A program made the translations under genes and the position numbers. A stretch of 64,000 nt of DNA, taken from positions 372,001 to 436,000 of the forward strand of contig NZ_JASZYU010000002.1 in NCBI RefSeq assembly GCF_030316825.1. Direction: 5' to 3'. The notes beneath the pieces were generated by a model that saw only the letters and a list, made by a program, of their open reading frames with translations, searched no databases and had not been told where the DNA came from. Of the stretch, positions 38,461 through 50,039 are shown one piece after another. This DNA comes from Variovorax fucosicus. GTDB lineage: Bacteria; Pseudomonadota; Gammaproteobacteria; Burkholderiales; Burkholderiaceae_C. Numbering within the stretch: the stretch's first letter is position 1; each line of letters begins with the position of its first letter.

Positions 38461-38674
38461 TGAGCGATATTCAAGAACGAATTGTGGACAGCTTCAACGC
38501 GCAGGGCCTGATGACCACCATCGGCGCACGCCTTTCCTGGCCATCGGACGGGTGCGGAGCTCGGGCAAGCTTCTTATAGTCTGCAGCGGCGAAGTCCGAG
38601 CGTTCTCTGGTGCTGGAGATGCATACAAGGTGGTCGCCCTTGTGCAGGCCACCATCGTGAATGTTGGACGCTAA
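38461..38674 (+). pseudogene. Remnant of a PaaI-type hotdog thioesterase
   Basis: Two pieces of one gene remain in different frames. From ATG 38461 one frame reads MSDIQERIVDSFNAQGLMTT, a PaaI-family N-terminus, and stops at 38577-38579. In a second frame, bases from about 38537 to the stop at 38674 read FLAIGRVRSSGKLLIVCSGE and end VALVQATIVNVGR, the C-terminal strands of the same family. The central 65 or so residues, with the catalytic loop and HGG region, are missing. The best reading is an internal deletion with frameshift. The assignment is from recognition of the family pattern. Confidence 0.7.
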
Positions 38675-38762
38675 CGCACAAGCGTGACAGTCGGCCGCAA
38701 GCGGTTTCTCAGACGATCGATCGAGCCCAACTTCAAGCGACTCAGCGTTCTGTGGGACCAGG

Positions 38763-39500
38763 TCATGTCGAAGCCGGCGGCGCCAGCGTCGCGCCCTCGA
38801 TCTCGTTCCGACGCAGCGCTTCATTGACGAAACCGGAGGACTTCACATCTTCTACGAAGCTCTGAAGTGCTGCGATGGCATTTTTTGCCCGTGCCTTTGG
38901 TAGCCCCATTGCCTGCTGGATGACCATGAACCGGCCCGGCAGGAGGCGAAGGCCGCCGATCCTCGCTGCGTCGGCCTCCAGCTGCTGCCGGACGCCCGCG
39001 GCGACATCGAGGTCGTGTTCAACGAAAGTATCGACGACCGCAGGGGACGTCGGCGCACGAACGATGTGCGCATAACGCAGTTCGCGCGTAAGAAAGAGAT
39101 CGTAAGCGCTGCCTCCGCCGACGGCGATCAGCCGCCCTGCCTGGTCCACTTCATCCACAGATTGGATCGTGGATTCTTCTTTCACCAAATAAGCGCCTTC
39201 GATCAAGAGATAGGGCGCTGTAAACGCGATGCCGGCACCGCGAATGGGATCGATTGCAAAGAACCCGAAGTCGGCCTCTTCGCGGGTCACCGCTTCAACC
39301 GATTTGCCGGCCGAGTCAAAGACCACCAAGTCAATTGGCAAGTCCAGCCTGCGCGCGAGTTCAACGGACAGATCAACCGAGACACCTGCCGGATTTCCAG
39401 ACGCGTCCAGCGTGGCCAGGATCGGGTTGCCGAGATTGATCGAGGCGCGCAAGCGACCGGTGGGCGCCAGTGCACGGACCACGTCAGAAAAGATGTCCAT
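38763..39500 (-). CDS. Solute-binding-fold protein without signal peptide
   Basis: A 245-residue protein with the family 3 solute-binding fold: LRASINLGNPILATLDASGN, then VDLSVELARRLDLPIDLVVF, then DFGFFAIDPIRGAGIAFTAP. It begins MDIFSDVVRALAPTG, with no hydrophobic signal. The prpF-like stop lies only 11 bp upstream, so no signal peptide has been overlooked by a wrong start. It should be cytoplasmic, which does not suit a transport receptor. Enzymes with this fold exist (cyclohexadienyl dehydratase type), so a catalytic or sensing role in the island's pathway is inferred. Confidence 0.8.
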   Translation of the reverse strand: MDIFSDVVRALAPTGRLRASINLGNPILATLDASGNPAGVSVDLSVELARRLDLPIDLVVFDSAGKSVEAVTREEADFGFFAIDPIRGAGIAFTAPYLLIEGAYLVKEESTIQSVDEVDQAGRLIAVGGGSAYDLFLTRELRYAHIVRAPTSPAVVDTFVEHDLDVAAGVRQQLEADAARIGGLRLLPGRFMVIQQAMGLPKARAKNAIAALQSFVEDVKSSGFVNEALRRNEIEGATLAPPAST

Positions 39501-39511
39501 CGTCGCAGCGC

Positions 39512-40693
39512 TTAGACGGACGGAACGAAAACCTGGCCGTCCATGATGCGTCGGGCGCTTCGGCTCATGATGGCCTTGGTCACGCCCCATTCGCCCCGGG
39601 TTTCTGCAGCTTCGGCGCCGACGAAAAGACTGCCCGAGGGGTGGCCGAAGCGCACCGTGCCCGAGGATCCGTTTGCCAGCAACCTGCTTACCAAGGTGCC
39701 GGGAATCGCGGCGGCCACCGCGATCGCAACGGCACCGGTTCCGGTCATTGCATGGTGCAGCTTGCCCATTGACATGATCCGTGCCGTGAGGTCGATGGCG
39801 CCCCCGTCCACTTCCTTCCCGCTGGAGGATGTGTAGCTCGTCGGCTTGGACACGAAGGCGATCTTGGGAGTGTGCGGACGCTTGGCGGTTGCTTCGTCCG
39901 CAGAACTGGCCAGGCCCATGGCCACGGTGGCATGCGCGCGGATGTCCTCCAGTCGCTTCAACAAAGCTGCGTCCGAATTGACGTCGCCCTGCATCTCCGT
40001 GCCCTTCAGTCCGATCGCGGCAGCGTCGACGAAGATGGTGGGGTTGCCCGCGTTGATGAGCGTGGTCTCCACGCGACCCAGTCCCGGCACCTCGACATGA
40101 TCCGTGCGGTTGCCGGTGGGGAACATGGCGCCGCCTTCGCTGTCCTCGCCCGCTCCCGGGTCCAGAAACTCCAGCTTGATCTCCGCCGACGGGAAGGCCA
40201 CTCCGTCGAGCTCGAAGTCGCCCAGTTCCACGACCTGACCGCCCCTCACGGGCACATGGGCAATGATGCGTTTGCCGATGTTGGCCTGCCAGATGCGCAC
40301 CACCGCCATGCCATTCGCTGGCGTTTCCATCAGACCCCGCGTGATCGCAAAAGGTCCGACAGCCGAGGTGAGGTTGCCGCAGTTGCCACTCCAGTCGACC
40401 ACGGCGCTTTCGATCGCGACGGCGCCGAACAGGTAGTCGACGTCGCAGTCCGGACGGGTGCTTTTGCCGACCAGGACCACCTTGCTGGTGCTCGACGTGG
40501 CCCCACCCATGCCGTCGATCTGCTTGCCGTAGGGGTCCGGGCTGCCTGTCACGCGCAGCAACAGCGCATCGCGCGCCGCGCCGGGCACTCGTGCGGCTGC
40601 CGGAAGGTCGTCGAGTGCGAAGAAGACGCCCTTGCTCGTGCCGCCTCGCATGTAGGTGGCGCGGACGGCGATCTGGGGTGGGGATTGGCTCAT
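39512..40693 (-). CDS. PrpF-like isomerase (methylaconitate/aconitate isomerase family)
   Basis: A 393-residue protein of the PrpF superfamily (tandem diaminopimelate-epimerase fold). Family stretches are VRATYMRGGTSKGVFF, DGMGGATSSTSKVVLV and DWSGNCGNLTSAVG with the catalytic-type cysteine, and the Lys of GTSKG. PrpF moves the double bond of 2-methylaconitate; relatives act on oxalomesaconate or aconitate. ATG 40693 overlaps the lactonase stop as ATGA and follows AAAGGA. With an aconitase-family hydratase and TctC receptors nearby, a tricarboxylate with a C=C bond is the likely substrate. Confidence 0.85.
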   Translation of the reverse strand: MSQSPPQIAVRATYMRGGTSKGVFFALDDLPAAARVPGAARDALLLRVTGSPDPYGKQIDGMGGATSSTSKVVLVGKSTRPDCDVDYLFGAVAIESAVVDWSGNCGNLTSAVGPFAITRGLMETPANGMAVVRIWQANIGKRIIAHVPVRGGQVVELGDFELDGVAFPSAEIKLEFLDPGAGEDSEGGAMFPTGNRTDHVEVPGLGRVETTLINAGNPTIFVDAAAIGLKGTEMQGDVNSDAALLKRLEDIRAHATVAMGLASSADEATAKRPHTPKIAFVSKPTSYTSSSGKEVDGGAIDLTARIMSMGKLHHAMTGTGAVAIAVAAAIPGTLVSRLLANGSSGTVRFGHPSGSLFVGAEAAETRGEWGVTKAIMSRSARRIMDGQVFVPSV

Positions 40694-41775
40694 GGTGTTC
40701 CTTTGGTGAATGTGATACAGACAGGGCTGCCTGTGTATGCCAAGGCTTGGTCGTGCACGTAAAGGGGTGATTCGTCGAGCGCAACGATGGTGTCGGCGTC
40801 CTCGTTGGCCACGAGGACCACAGGCGCGTCTGGCACAAGGGTGATGAAGCGCGGCACGGCGCCGCGCGTGTCGACCCATTCGGGTGAATGGAGCGTGCCG
40901 TCGGCAGGCGTGATCTGAAACCGGACCACGCTCCCATGCCCCCGGTTCGAGACGAAAACGGCTGCACCATCGTGGCTCAGCGCGATGCCTGCTCCGGTGT
41001 TTTCTCCGGTGAAGAATTCGGGCACCGTCGGCACGCGCTGCGCTGGTGTCAGCGTGCCCGTGTCGGCGTCGAACGCCATGGCCAGAAGCTGACTCGACAA
41101 CTCCAACACCACCCAGGCGAAGTTGCCTGTGGCGTCAAACGCCAGATGGCGTGGGCCGCTTCCCGGCGCGGTCCGCAACGAGCATGCCAACCGCAAGGCA
41201 CCCGTGTCTGGGTCGAACGCGATCGTGTGCACGGCGTCACTGCCTTTGTCCGGCACGAGCAGCCACTTTCCGGACGGATCGAAAACTACTTGGTGGGGAT
41301 GTGCCCCTTGTTGCTGCGTACGGTGCGGGCCACGTCGGTCGGGCAATGCAAGACAGTGCGCGACCGCATCCAGGCTGCCGTCATTGCGGACCGGCAGGGC
41401 GACGATGTCGCCGCTGGCGTAGTTGGCGATCAAGCACCAGTGGCCGTTCGGGCTAAGGACCAGGTGAACAGGATTCCTGCCTTCGGTTGATACCGAGCCG
41501 CTCAGTGCCAGACCTCCTGCTTCGTCGCACCGAAAGGTGCTGACAGTCGAACCGTCGCCGTGAACGCAGTGAAGGTGACGCTCGCCGCCGTCGAACAGCA
41601 GGTACGACGGGTTCGGATCCGTCGCAACGGTCGCCCAGTGTGTCCAGACCCCTTGGCCGTCGACGTCAAACACCGCGATTCCCCGGCCGCGCGCGTCGCG
41701 TTCGCGCGTGGTTCGACAGCCGACGTAGGCGCGCAAGGCGCCGCGGTCGATGGTGGGGTGAGCGTAAGTCTCCAT
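40690..41775 (-). CDS. Beta-propeller lactonase (YbhE/6-phosphogluconolactonase-like)
   Basis: A 361-residue protein of the seven-bladed propeller lactonase family, which includes YbhE and the fungal carboxymuconate cyclase. Family stretches are LRAYVGCRTTRERDARG, NPVHLVLSPNGHWCLIANY, AHPHQVVFDPSGKWLLVPDK and GSGPRHLAFDATGNFAWV. METYAHPT at 41775 is taken as the start because a promoter (-10 at 41799-41804) lies just upstream. A start at 41820 would place that promoter inside the gene. It heads the three-gene minus-strand operon. Lactone hydrolysis of an island intermediate is inferred. Confidence 0.8.
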   Translation of the reverse strand: METYAHPTIDRGALRAYVGCRTTRERDARGRGIAVFDVDGQGVWTHWATVATDPNPSYLLFDGGERHLHCVHGDGSTVSTFRCDEAGGLALSGSVSTEGRNPVHLVLSPNGHWCLIANYASGDIVALPVRNDGSLDAVAHCLALPDRRGPHRTQQQGAHPHQVVFDPSGKWLLVPDKGSDAVHTIAFDPDTGALRLACSLRTAPGSGPRHLAFDATGNFAWVVLELSSQLLAMAFDADTGTLTPAQRVPTVPEFFTGENTGAGIALSHDGAAVFVSNRGHGSVVRFQITPADGTLHSPEWVDTRGAVPRFITLVPDAPVVLVANEDADTIVALDESPLYVHDQALAYTGSPVCITFTKGTP

Positions 41776-41790
41776 GGCTTGACCAGTTCT

Positions 41791-41827
41791 TAGATTGCAT
41801 TCTATGATCACTTTAGACATTACGCAA
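41791..41827 (-). promoter_or_regulatory. Divergent control region: promoter and operator-like palindrome
   Basis: On the minus strand TTGCGT (41827-41822) and TAGAAT (41804-41799) are 17 bp apart, a good sigma-70 promoter for the lactonase operon. A near-palindrome TAGATTGCATTCTA (41791-41804, six of seven pairs) overlaps the -10. It lies between the divergent operons and is a candidate site for the GntR regulator encoded at 42886. Confidence 0.55.
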
Positions 41828-41864
41828 TCTCGCCAATTCCGGCACAACCCACGGAGACAAAACG

Positions 41865-42854
41865 ATGGAATCGATTCGACGCAGAGCCCTTTTGCAAGCT
41901 GCCGCGCTCGCTGTCCTGCCACTCGGCATGGCAGGACAGCGAGCTTTCGCTCAGGACAAATTCCCAGGCAAACCAGTCACGCTCATCGTCCCGCAGCCAG
42001 CGGGCGGCGATGCTGATGTGGTTTGCAGAAGCCTGCAGGCCAAGATGCAGGAGGTGCTCGGGCAGGCCGTGATCATCGACAACCGCGGTGGCGCGGGCGG
42101 CAACATCGGGACCGCCCTGGGCGCCAAGGCGGCGCCGGACGGCTACACGGTCACCTTCGTTAACCAGGGAACAATGGCGCTCAACCCCTCGCTGTACCCA
42201 AGCCCGGGATACAAGGTCGAGAACTTCGCCCCGGTGACGCAGCTTACGTCGATCGACCTGGTGATCGTGGCGCACCCTTCGGTGCCGGCCAACAACCTCA
42301 AGGAGTTCCTCGAGCTCGCACGCAAGGAGCCGGGCAAGTACACCTATGGCACTGCGGGCAACGGCAGCGCCAACCACCTGGCCGGCGAAATGCTCAAGTC
42401 GATGGCCAAGGTAGACATCACGCATGTCCCCTACAAGGGCGGCGGCCCGGCCATCATCGCTGCCCTTGGCGGGGAGGTCAGCACGGTCGTCGCCTTTCCC
42501 CTGGCGGCTCTGCCGCACATCCGCGGCGGCAAATTGAAGGCCCTCGCCGTCACCGGCAAGACCCGCTCGAAAGCGTTGCCAGAGGTGCCCACCGTCGCGG
42601 AGAGCGGCGTGACTGGATACGAGTTTGCTTCCTGGATGGGCCTCATGGTGCCCAAGGGCACGCCGGACCCGATCGTCCAGACGCTGCAACGCGCTGCGGC
42701 TGCAGCGCTCAAGGACAAGGAAGTGGCCGCGCGACTGTCCTCCGGCATGACCGAAGCGGTCGGTGGAAGTCCGAAGGAATTCGGTGACCTGATCGCGCTC
42801 GAAGGCCAGCGCTGGTCCAGGATGATCAAGCAGTTCGGCATGAAGATCGATTGA
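41865..42854 (+). CDS. TctC/Bug-type tricarboxylate-binding protein
   Basis: A 329-residue periplasmic receptor of the tripartite tricarboxylate transporter family. The signal peptide begins ESIRRRALLQAAALAVLPLG and ends in AFAQ; the RRR run followed by a modest hydrophobic core could be a Tat signal. Mature-protein signatures are PGKPVTLIVPQPAGGDADVV, VIIDNRGGAGGNIGT and DGYTVTFVNQGT. No TctA/TctB membrane genes are in the window, so it must use a distant transporter or act as a sensor. The gap to the GntR gene is 31 bp. Confidence 0.92.
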   Translation: MESIRRRALLQAAALAVLPLGMAGQRAFAQDKFPGKPVTLIVPQPAGGDADVVCRSLQAKMQEVLGQAVIIDNRGGAGGNIGTALGAKAAPDGYTVTFVNQGTMALNPSLYPSPGYKVENFAPVTQLTSIDLVIVAHPSVPANNLKEFLELARKEPGKYTYGTAGNGSANHLAGEMLKSMAKVDITHVPYKGGGPAIIAALGGEVSTVVAFPLAALPHIRGGKLKALAVTGKTRSKALPEVPTVAESGVTGYEFASWMGLMVPKGTPDPIVQTLQRAAAAALKDKEVAARLSSGMTEAVGGSPKEFGDLIALEGQRWSRMIKQFGMKID

Positions 42855-42885
42855 CGCGCGAACGGCCCAGCGTTGCCCATAGACT

Positions 42886-43818
42886 ATGGGAATGCCCCCG
42901 GTGAACGACACTGCCACTACCCCCGAACTGACCTCGCTCCAGCAGCGCGTCGCCCGCGAAATCGTGGCGCTGGTGCGTCGGGACAATCGGCGCGCCGGCG
43001 AGCATCTGCCCGAGGTGCACATCGCGCAACACATCGGCACGTCGCGCTCGCCCGTGCAGTCGGCCTTGCGACACCTGGCCCAGCTGGGTGTGCTGCAGCA
43101 GGACGCCAACCGGGGATTTTTCCTGAGCATCGACGCCAAGGACTGGGATGGACAGGTCGCTGGCTTGCTCACCTCAGACGATCCGCTCTACCTTCGCATT
43201 GCCGACGACCGCCAGTCGGGCGACTTGCCGGACGAGGTGACGGAGGCCGACCTGATGCGACGCTACGGTGTGGCCCGGAGCACGTTGCGCAAGGTGTTGT
43301 CCCGGGTCTCCGAGGAAGGCTGGATCGAGCAGAGCATGGGCCACGGCTGGCGCTTCCTCCCGATGATCGACTCGCCTGATGCCTACGAAGAGAGCTACCT
43401 CTTTCGTCAGTCGATCGAGCCCGGAGCGATGCTGGGTCCCTCGTTCCAGTTCGTGCCGGCCGAGCTCAAGCAGCTGCGCCGCGAGCAGCAGCGCATCGTC
43501 GATGGCGGCTTCCAGACGATGACGCCGATCGAGCTCTTCGAATCCAACAGCCATTTCCACGAAACGCTCGCGAAGTGGGGGCACAACCGCTTTGTGCTCC
43601 AGTCGGTGCGGCGGGTGAACCAACTGCGGCGCCTGGTCGAATACCGCCAGGCCTCGCGCCGGGGTGCGCGCCACACGCAAGCGGCGGAGCATCTGGCCAT
43701 CCTGGACGCCATCGAGCAACAGGACTTCATGCAGGCCGCGAGCCTGATGCGCGCTCACCTCGACGGCGCTCGCCGCGACAAGTTGCGCGACCCCGGCGTC
43801 TTCTCTCAGACCGCCTGA
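42886..43818 (+). CDS. GntR-family regulator with two winged-helix domains
   Basis: A 310-residue regulator. A first GntR winged helix spans about 15-80 (LPEVHIAQHIGTSRSPVQSA; QLGVLQQDANRGFFLS). A second, less typical one spans about 95-158 (EADLMRRYGVARSTLRKVLS; EGWIEQSMGHGWRFLP). A helical FCD-type effector domain follows (about 165-305) with likely metal-ligand histidines in ESNSHFHETLAKWGHNRF and AAEHLAILDAI. ATG 42886 and ATG 42892 are both possible. It probably controls the two divergent operons of the island through the palindrome at 41791-41804. Confidence 0.88.
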   Translation: MGMPPVNDTATTPELTSLQQRVAREIVALVRRDNRRAGEHLPEVHIAQHIGTSRSPVQSALRHLAQLGVLQQDANRGFFLSIDAKDWDGQVAGLLTSDDPLYLRIADDRQSGDLPDEVTEADLMRRYGVARSTLRKVLSRVSEEGWIEQSMGHGWRFLPMIDSPDAYEESYLFRQSIEPGAMLGPSFQFVPAELKQLRREQQRIVDGGFQTMTPIELFESNSHFHETLAKWGHNRFVLQSVRRVNQLRRLVEYRQASRRGARHTQAAEHLAILDAIEQQDFMQAASLMRAHLDGARRDKLRDPGVFSQTA

Positions 43819-43839
43819 TCGTTCACTGAACAGAGGCCC

Positions 43840-43856
43840 GCTCCGGCTATCGGAGC
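43840..43856 (+). terminator. Small hairpin after the GntR gene
   Basis: GCTCCG-GCTAT-CGGAGC, a 6-bp stem 21 bp after the GntR stop and well before the next gene at 44027. There is no T run. The remaining bases up to 44026 are unusually AT-rich and probably hold the promoter of the second TctC gene, but I could not pick a convincing -35/-10 pair. Confidence 0.4.
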
Positions 43857-44026
43857 GCGAAGGCGTGAACGTCTGGTCGCCCCACCCGACGACACCCAGT
43901 TACAGCATGACTGGGGTTTACCCTTGCCCCATATTGGTGAAAGTGATTAGAAAATACAAACAAGGCCCAAAGACGGCCAGACGATTTTTTCTCGCTTTAC
44001 CAACCATTCCCACCCAGGAGACATCG

Positions 44027-44983
44027 ATGAAAGTTCAGAAAGCCCTCCGCAGTGCGGCCCTGACCGCCTCTCTGTTTGCAGCCGTGGCCGCCCATGCACT
44101 GGAGACTGTGCGTTTCATGGCCCCCGGCTCGCCCGGTGGTGGATACGACCAGACCGCCCGCACGCTTGGCAAAGCGCTGACCGAAGCCAACGTCGCCAAG
44201 AGCACGATGTATGACAACAAGAACGGTGCGGGCGGCACGCTCGGTCTGGCGCAGTTCGTCAACAGCTCCAAGGGCGATCCCAACGCCCTGTGCGTGGTGG
44301 GCGCGATCATGGTCACCGGGATCGTGCAGAACAAGCCGCAGATCACCTTGGCCAACGTGACGCCGATCGCCCGGCTCTTCACCGAATACAACGTGATCGC
44401 CGTGCGCAAGGACGCACCGCACAAGTCCTTCGATGAGCTCATGTCGGACTTCAAGAAGAACCCTGCCAGCGTGAAATGGGGCGGTGGTTCGAAGGGCTCG
44501 GTCGACCACATCGGCGTGGGCGAACTGGCGGGCGCCGCCGGGGTGCCGATGGCCAAGGTGAACTATGTCCCGTTCGGTGGCGGCGGTGAGGTGGTCTCCG
44601 CCACGCTGGGCGGCCACATCACGGCGATCACCGGTGGATACGCCGAACTCTCGAAATACGTCGAGTCCGGCCAGTTCCGCGTGCTCGCCGTGGGTTCGCC
44701 CACGCGCATGGCCGGCGTCGATGCCCCGACGCTCAAGGAAGCGGGCTACAACATCCAGATCGGCAACTGGCGCGGTGTCTATGGCGCAGCAAATCTGACA
44801 CCCGCGCAGCGCAAGGAACTCACCGATGCCGTGCTGGCCGCCACCCGAACGAAGGGTTGGCAAGACGCCGTCAAGGCCAACGCATGGTCGCCCAGCGTGA
44901 TCACTGGTGACGAGTTCAGCAAATTCGTCGACGACGAGCACACCCGCCTGCGAGCCGTCATGACCAACGTCGGCCTCATGTGA
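44027..44983 (+). CDS. TctC/Bug-type tricarboxylate-binding protein (second copy)
   Basis: A 318-residue periplasmic receptor with signal peptide (SAALTASLFAAVAAHA). Family signatures are VRFMAPGSPGGGYDQTARTL, NKNGAGGTLGLAQFV and VNYVPFGGGGEVVSATLGGH. It is clearly diverged from the receptor at 41865, so the two may bind different ligands. ATG 44027 follows AGGAG at 44016-44020; the frame is open from 43865 but without a ribosome site. It is 43 bp upstream of the aconitase-like gene and probably co-transcribed with it. Confidence 0.92.
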   Translation: MKVQKALRSAALTASLFAAVAAHALETVRFMAPGSPGGGYDQTARTLGKALTEANVAKSTMYDNKNGAGGTLGLAQFVNSSKGDPNALCVVGAIMVTGIVQNKPQITLANVTPIARLFTEYNVIAVRKDAPHKSFDELMSDFKKNPASVKWGGGSKGSVDHIGVGELAGAAGVPMAKVNYVPFGGGGEVVSATLGGHITAITGGYAELSKYVESGQFRVLAVGSPTRMAGVDAPTLKEAGYNIQIGNWRGVYGAANLTPAQRKELTDAVLAATRTKGWQDAVKANAWSPSVITGDEFSKFVDDEHTRLRAVMTNVGLM

Positions 44984-45026
44984 TCAGCACTCTCGGCGAC
45001 GCAAGCGCGCCCCACGAAAGAAAGCC

Positions 45027-47804
<2,778 letters not shown>

Positions 47805-47823
47805 CCTTCGGAGGCGGGCGAGC

Positions 47824-49884
47824 CTACTCGTCTTCGCGCACCCGGTACTGGCCCATCAGCGTCTGCTGAACGGTCGGCGGCACGGCTTCGTAGTGCGACA
47901 ACGCGATGGTGTACCGGCCCTGGCCGCTGGTCATCGCATTGAGCCGCGACTGGTAGTTGGCCAGCTCGGCCTCGGGCACCTGCCCGCCGATGGCCACTGT
48001 GCCGACCCCCATGCCCGATGTGCCAGTGACCAGGCCGCGCCGCGACGACAGGTCGCTCGTGACATCGCCGACAGAATGCTCAGGCATCGCGATCTCGATC
48101 TGGACGATCGGCTCGAGCACGACAGGCCGGGCCTCACGGATCGCAGCCATGAAGGCCTTGCGGCCGGCGGTCGCGAAGGCGATGTCCTTGCTGTCGACGC
48201 TGTGGTGCTTGCCGTCGTGCACCACGACGCGCACGTCGACCACGGGGTAGCCGGCGATGGCGCCGCACGCCAGCACCTCGCGCACGCCTTTCTCGACAGC
48301 GGGGATGAACTGGCCCGGGATCGCGCCGCCCCGGACTTCGTCCGCGAACTCGAACCCCGCGCCGCGCGCGAGCGGCTCTATGCGCAGGAAGACTTCGGCG
48401 AACTGGCCGGCGCCGCCGGTCTGCTTCTTGTGGCGGTGGTGGCCCTCGGCGGGCGCGGTCACGGTCTCGCGGTAGGCGATGCGCGGCGATCGCGTCTGGA
48501 CCTCGAAGCGGTACACCTCACGCAGGCGCTCGAGCACGATGCGCAGGTGAAGCTCGCCGAGCCCGTAGAGGACCGTCTCGTTGGTCGCGGCCACGTGCTC
48601 GATACGCAGGCACGGATCCTCGGCGGTGAGCTTGCCGAGGATCTCCCAGGCGCGTTGCTCGTCGCCATGGCGCTTGGGCTCCACGGCCAGGCCGTACACC
48701 GGCACCGGAAACGCCAGCGGCGCGAGATGCACATGGCTGTCTTCGGCCGCATCGTGCAGCACAGCATCGAAATGGATTTCGTCGACCTTGGCCACCGCCA
48801 CGATGTCGCCCGGCACCGCGTGCGACACCTCGACATGGTCCTTGCCCTGGAGCATGAACAGGTGCCCCACCTTGAAGGGCTTGCGGCCGTCGCCGATGTA
48901 GAGCTGGCTGTCGCGCGTGAGCGTGCCCTGGTGCACGCGAAAGATGCCCATCTTGCCGACATAAGGGTCGATCGTGACCTTGAACACATGCGCCAGCACG
49001 TGCAGCGTTGGGTCGGGCTTGGCCTGCATGGGCTGGGCCTGTGCACCCTCGCCGACGATGAACTCCGGCGGGTTGGCCTCGGTCGGGTCGGGCAGGAGCT
49101 TGACGATCACGTCCAGCAGCTCGGCCACGCCGGCGCCGCTGCGCGACGAGACGAAGCACACGGGGATCAGGTGGCCTTCGCGCAGCGCCTGCTCGAGCGG
49201 CGCATGCAGCTCGGACGGGTCCACGTCGCCCTCCTCGAGGTAGCGGTCGACGAAGGCCGCATCGACCTCGACCACCTGCTCCACCAGCGCGCGGTGCGCC
49301 GCTTCGACGGGGCCGAAGTCTGAGCGCCCGAAGCGGTTGAAGAAGCAGTCGATCACCTGCCTGCCGACCCCGTCAGGCAGGTTCAGCGGCAGGCATTCGC
49401 GGCCGAAGGTCGCCTGGATGTCGGCCAGCAGGCCCGCCAGCGAGACGCCCTGCGAGTCGATCTTGTTGACGATGATCATGCGAGTGAGGTGGCGCGAGGC
49501 CGCGTACGCCATCATGCGCACCGTCATCGGCTCGATGCCGGTGGCGGCATTGATGACCACCGCCACCGTTTCGACAGCCTCCAGCGCCGGCAGGCTCTGG
49601 CCGAGGAAGTCGGGGCCGCCGGGCGTGTCGATGAAGTGGATGCGCGTGCCGGCATGCGTGAGGTGCATCACCGATGCGTTGAGCGAGTGCTGCATGCGGC
49701 GCTCCAGCGGGTCGTGGTCGCTGACGGTGCTGCCGCGCTCGATGCTGCCGCACGCTCCGATGGCACCCGCCTTGTACAACAAGGCCTCGGCGAGGGAACT
49801 CTTGCCGGCGGCCGCGGCGCCGACGAACGCCAGCGTTCGCACTGCTTCCATTTCGGCCGCGAGGCCGTTCGATCGGCTTGGCAT
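47824..49884 (-). CDS. Elongation factor G-like GTPase
   Basis: A 686-residue translational GTPase. G1 is GAAAAGKSSLAEALL, G3 DTPGGPDF and G4 NKID. EF-G domains II to V follow, including GHHRHKKQTGGAGQFAEVFL in domain IV and SVGDVTSDLSSRRG in domain V. G1 and the divergent G2 region separate it from the housekeeping FusA; it matches the EF-G-like group found as a second copy in many bacteria. ATG 49884 follows AAAGGAG. It converges on the aconitase gene with a 19-bp gap. The cellular role is unsettled. Confidence 0.88.
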   Translation of the reverse strand: MPSRSNGLAAEMEAVRTLAFVGAAAAGKSSLAEALLYKAGAIGACGSIERGSTVSDHDPLERRMQHSLNASVMHLTHAGTRIHFIDTPGGPDFLGQSLPALEAVETVAVVINAATGIEPMTVRMMAYAASRHLTRMIIVNKIDSQGVSLAGLLADIQATFGRECLPLNLPDGVGRQVIDCFFNRFGRSDFGPVEAAHRALVEQVVEVDAAFVDRYLEEGDVDPSELHAPLEQALREGHLIPVCFVSSRSGAGVAELLDVIVKLLPDPTEANPPEFIVGEGAQAQPMQAKPDPTLHVLAHVFKVTIDPYVGKMGIFRVHQGTLTRDSQLYIGDGRKPFKVGHLFMLQGKDHVEVSHAVPGDIVAVAKVDEIHFDAVLHDAAEDSHVHLAPLAFPVPVYGLAVEPKRHGDEQRAWEILGKLTAEDPCLRIEHVAATNETVLYGLGELHLRIVLERLREVYRFEVQTRSPRIAYRETVTAPAEGHHRHKKQTGGAGQFAEVFLRIEPLARGAGFEFADEVRGGAIPGQFIPAVEKGVREVLACGAIAGYPVVDVRVVVHDGKHHSVDSKDIAFATAGRKAFMAAIREARPVVLEPIVQIEIAMPEHSVGDVTSDLSSRRGLVTGTSGMGVGTVAIGGQVPEAELANYQSRLNAMTSGQGRYTIALSHYEAVPPTVQQTLMGQYRVREDE

Positions 49885-50039
49885 GGCTGGACTCCTTTGC
49901 GCGTCCGCAAGGCCGGCCCGGCGGCCCGCAAGGGCTCGAGTGTTGCGCGCGGACGCCGGGCCAGCGTACGGGATTGACCGCGCTGATGCAAGTTGCTTGC
50001 GCCGCCGATTCCAATACCTGCTCGGCACCGTCGGCCATA

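Noticed and set aside
38432..38674. A continuous 80-codon frame that could be called a small gene
   Set aside because: Only its last part resembles a known family (PaaI C-terminus), and its start overlaps the N-terminal remnant in another frame. Pseudogene is the better call.
41776..41820. Upstream ATG at 41820 as the start of the propeller lactonase
   Set aside because: It would put a well-spaced promoter and the palindrome inside the gene, and the added residues do not resemble the family.
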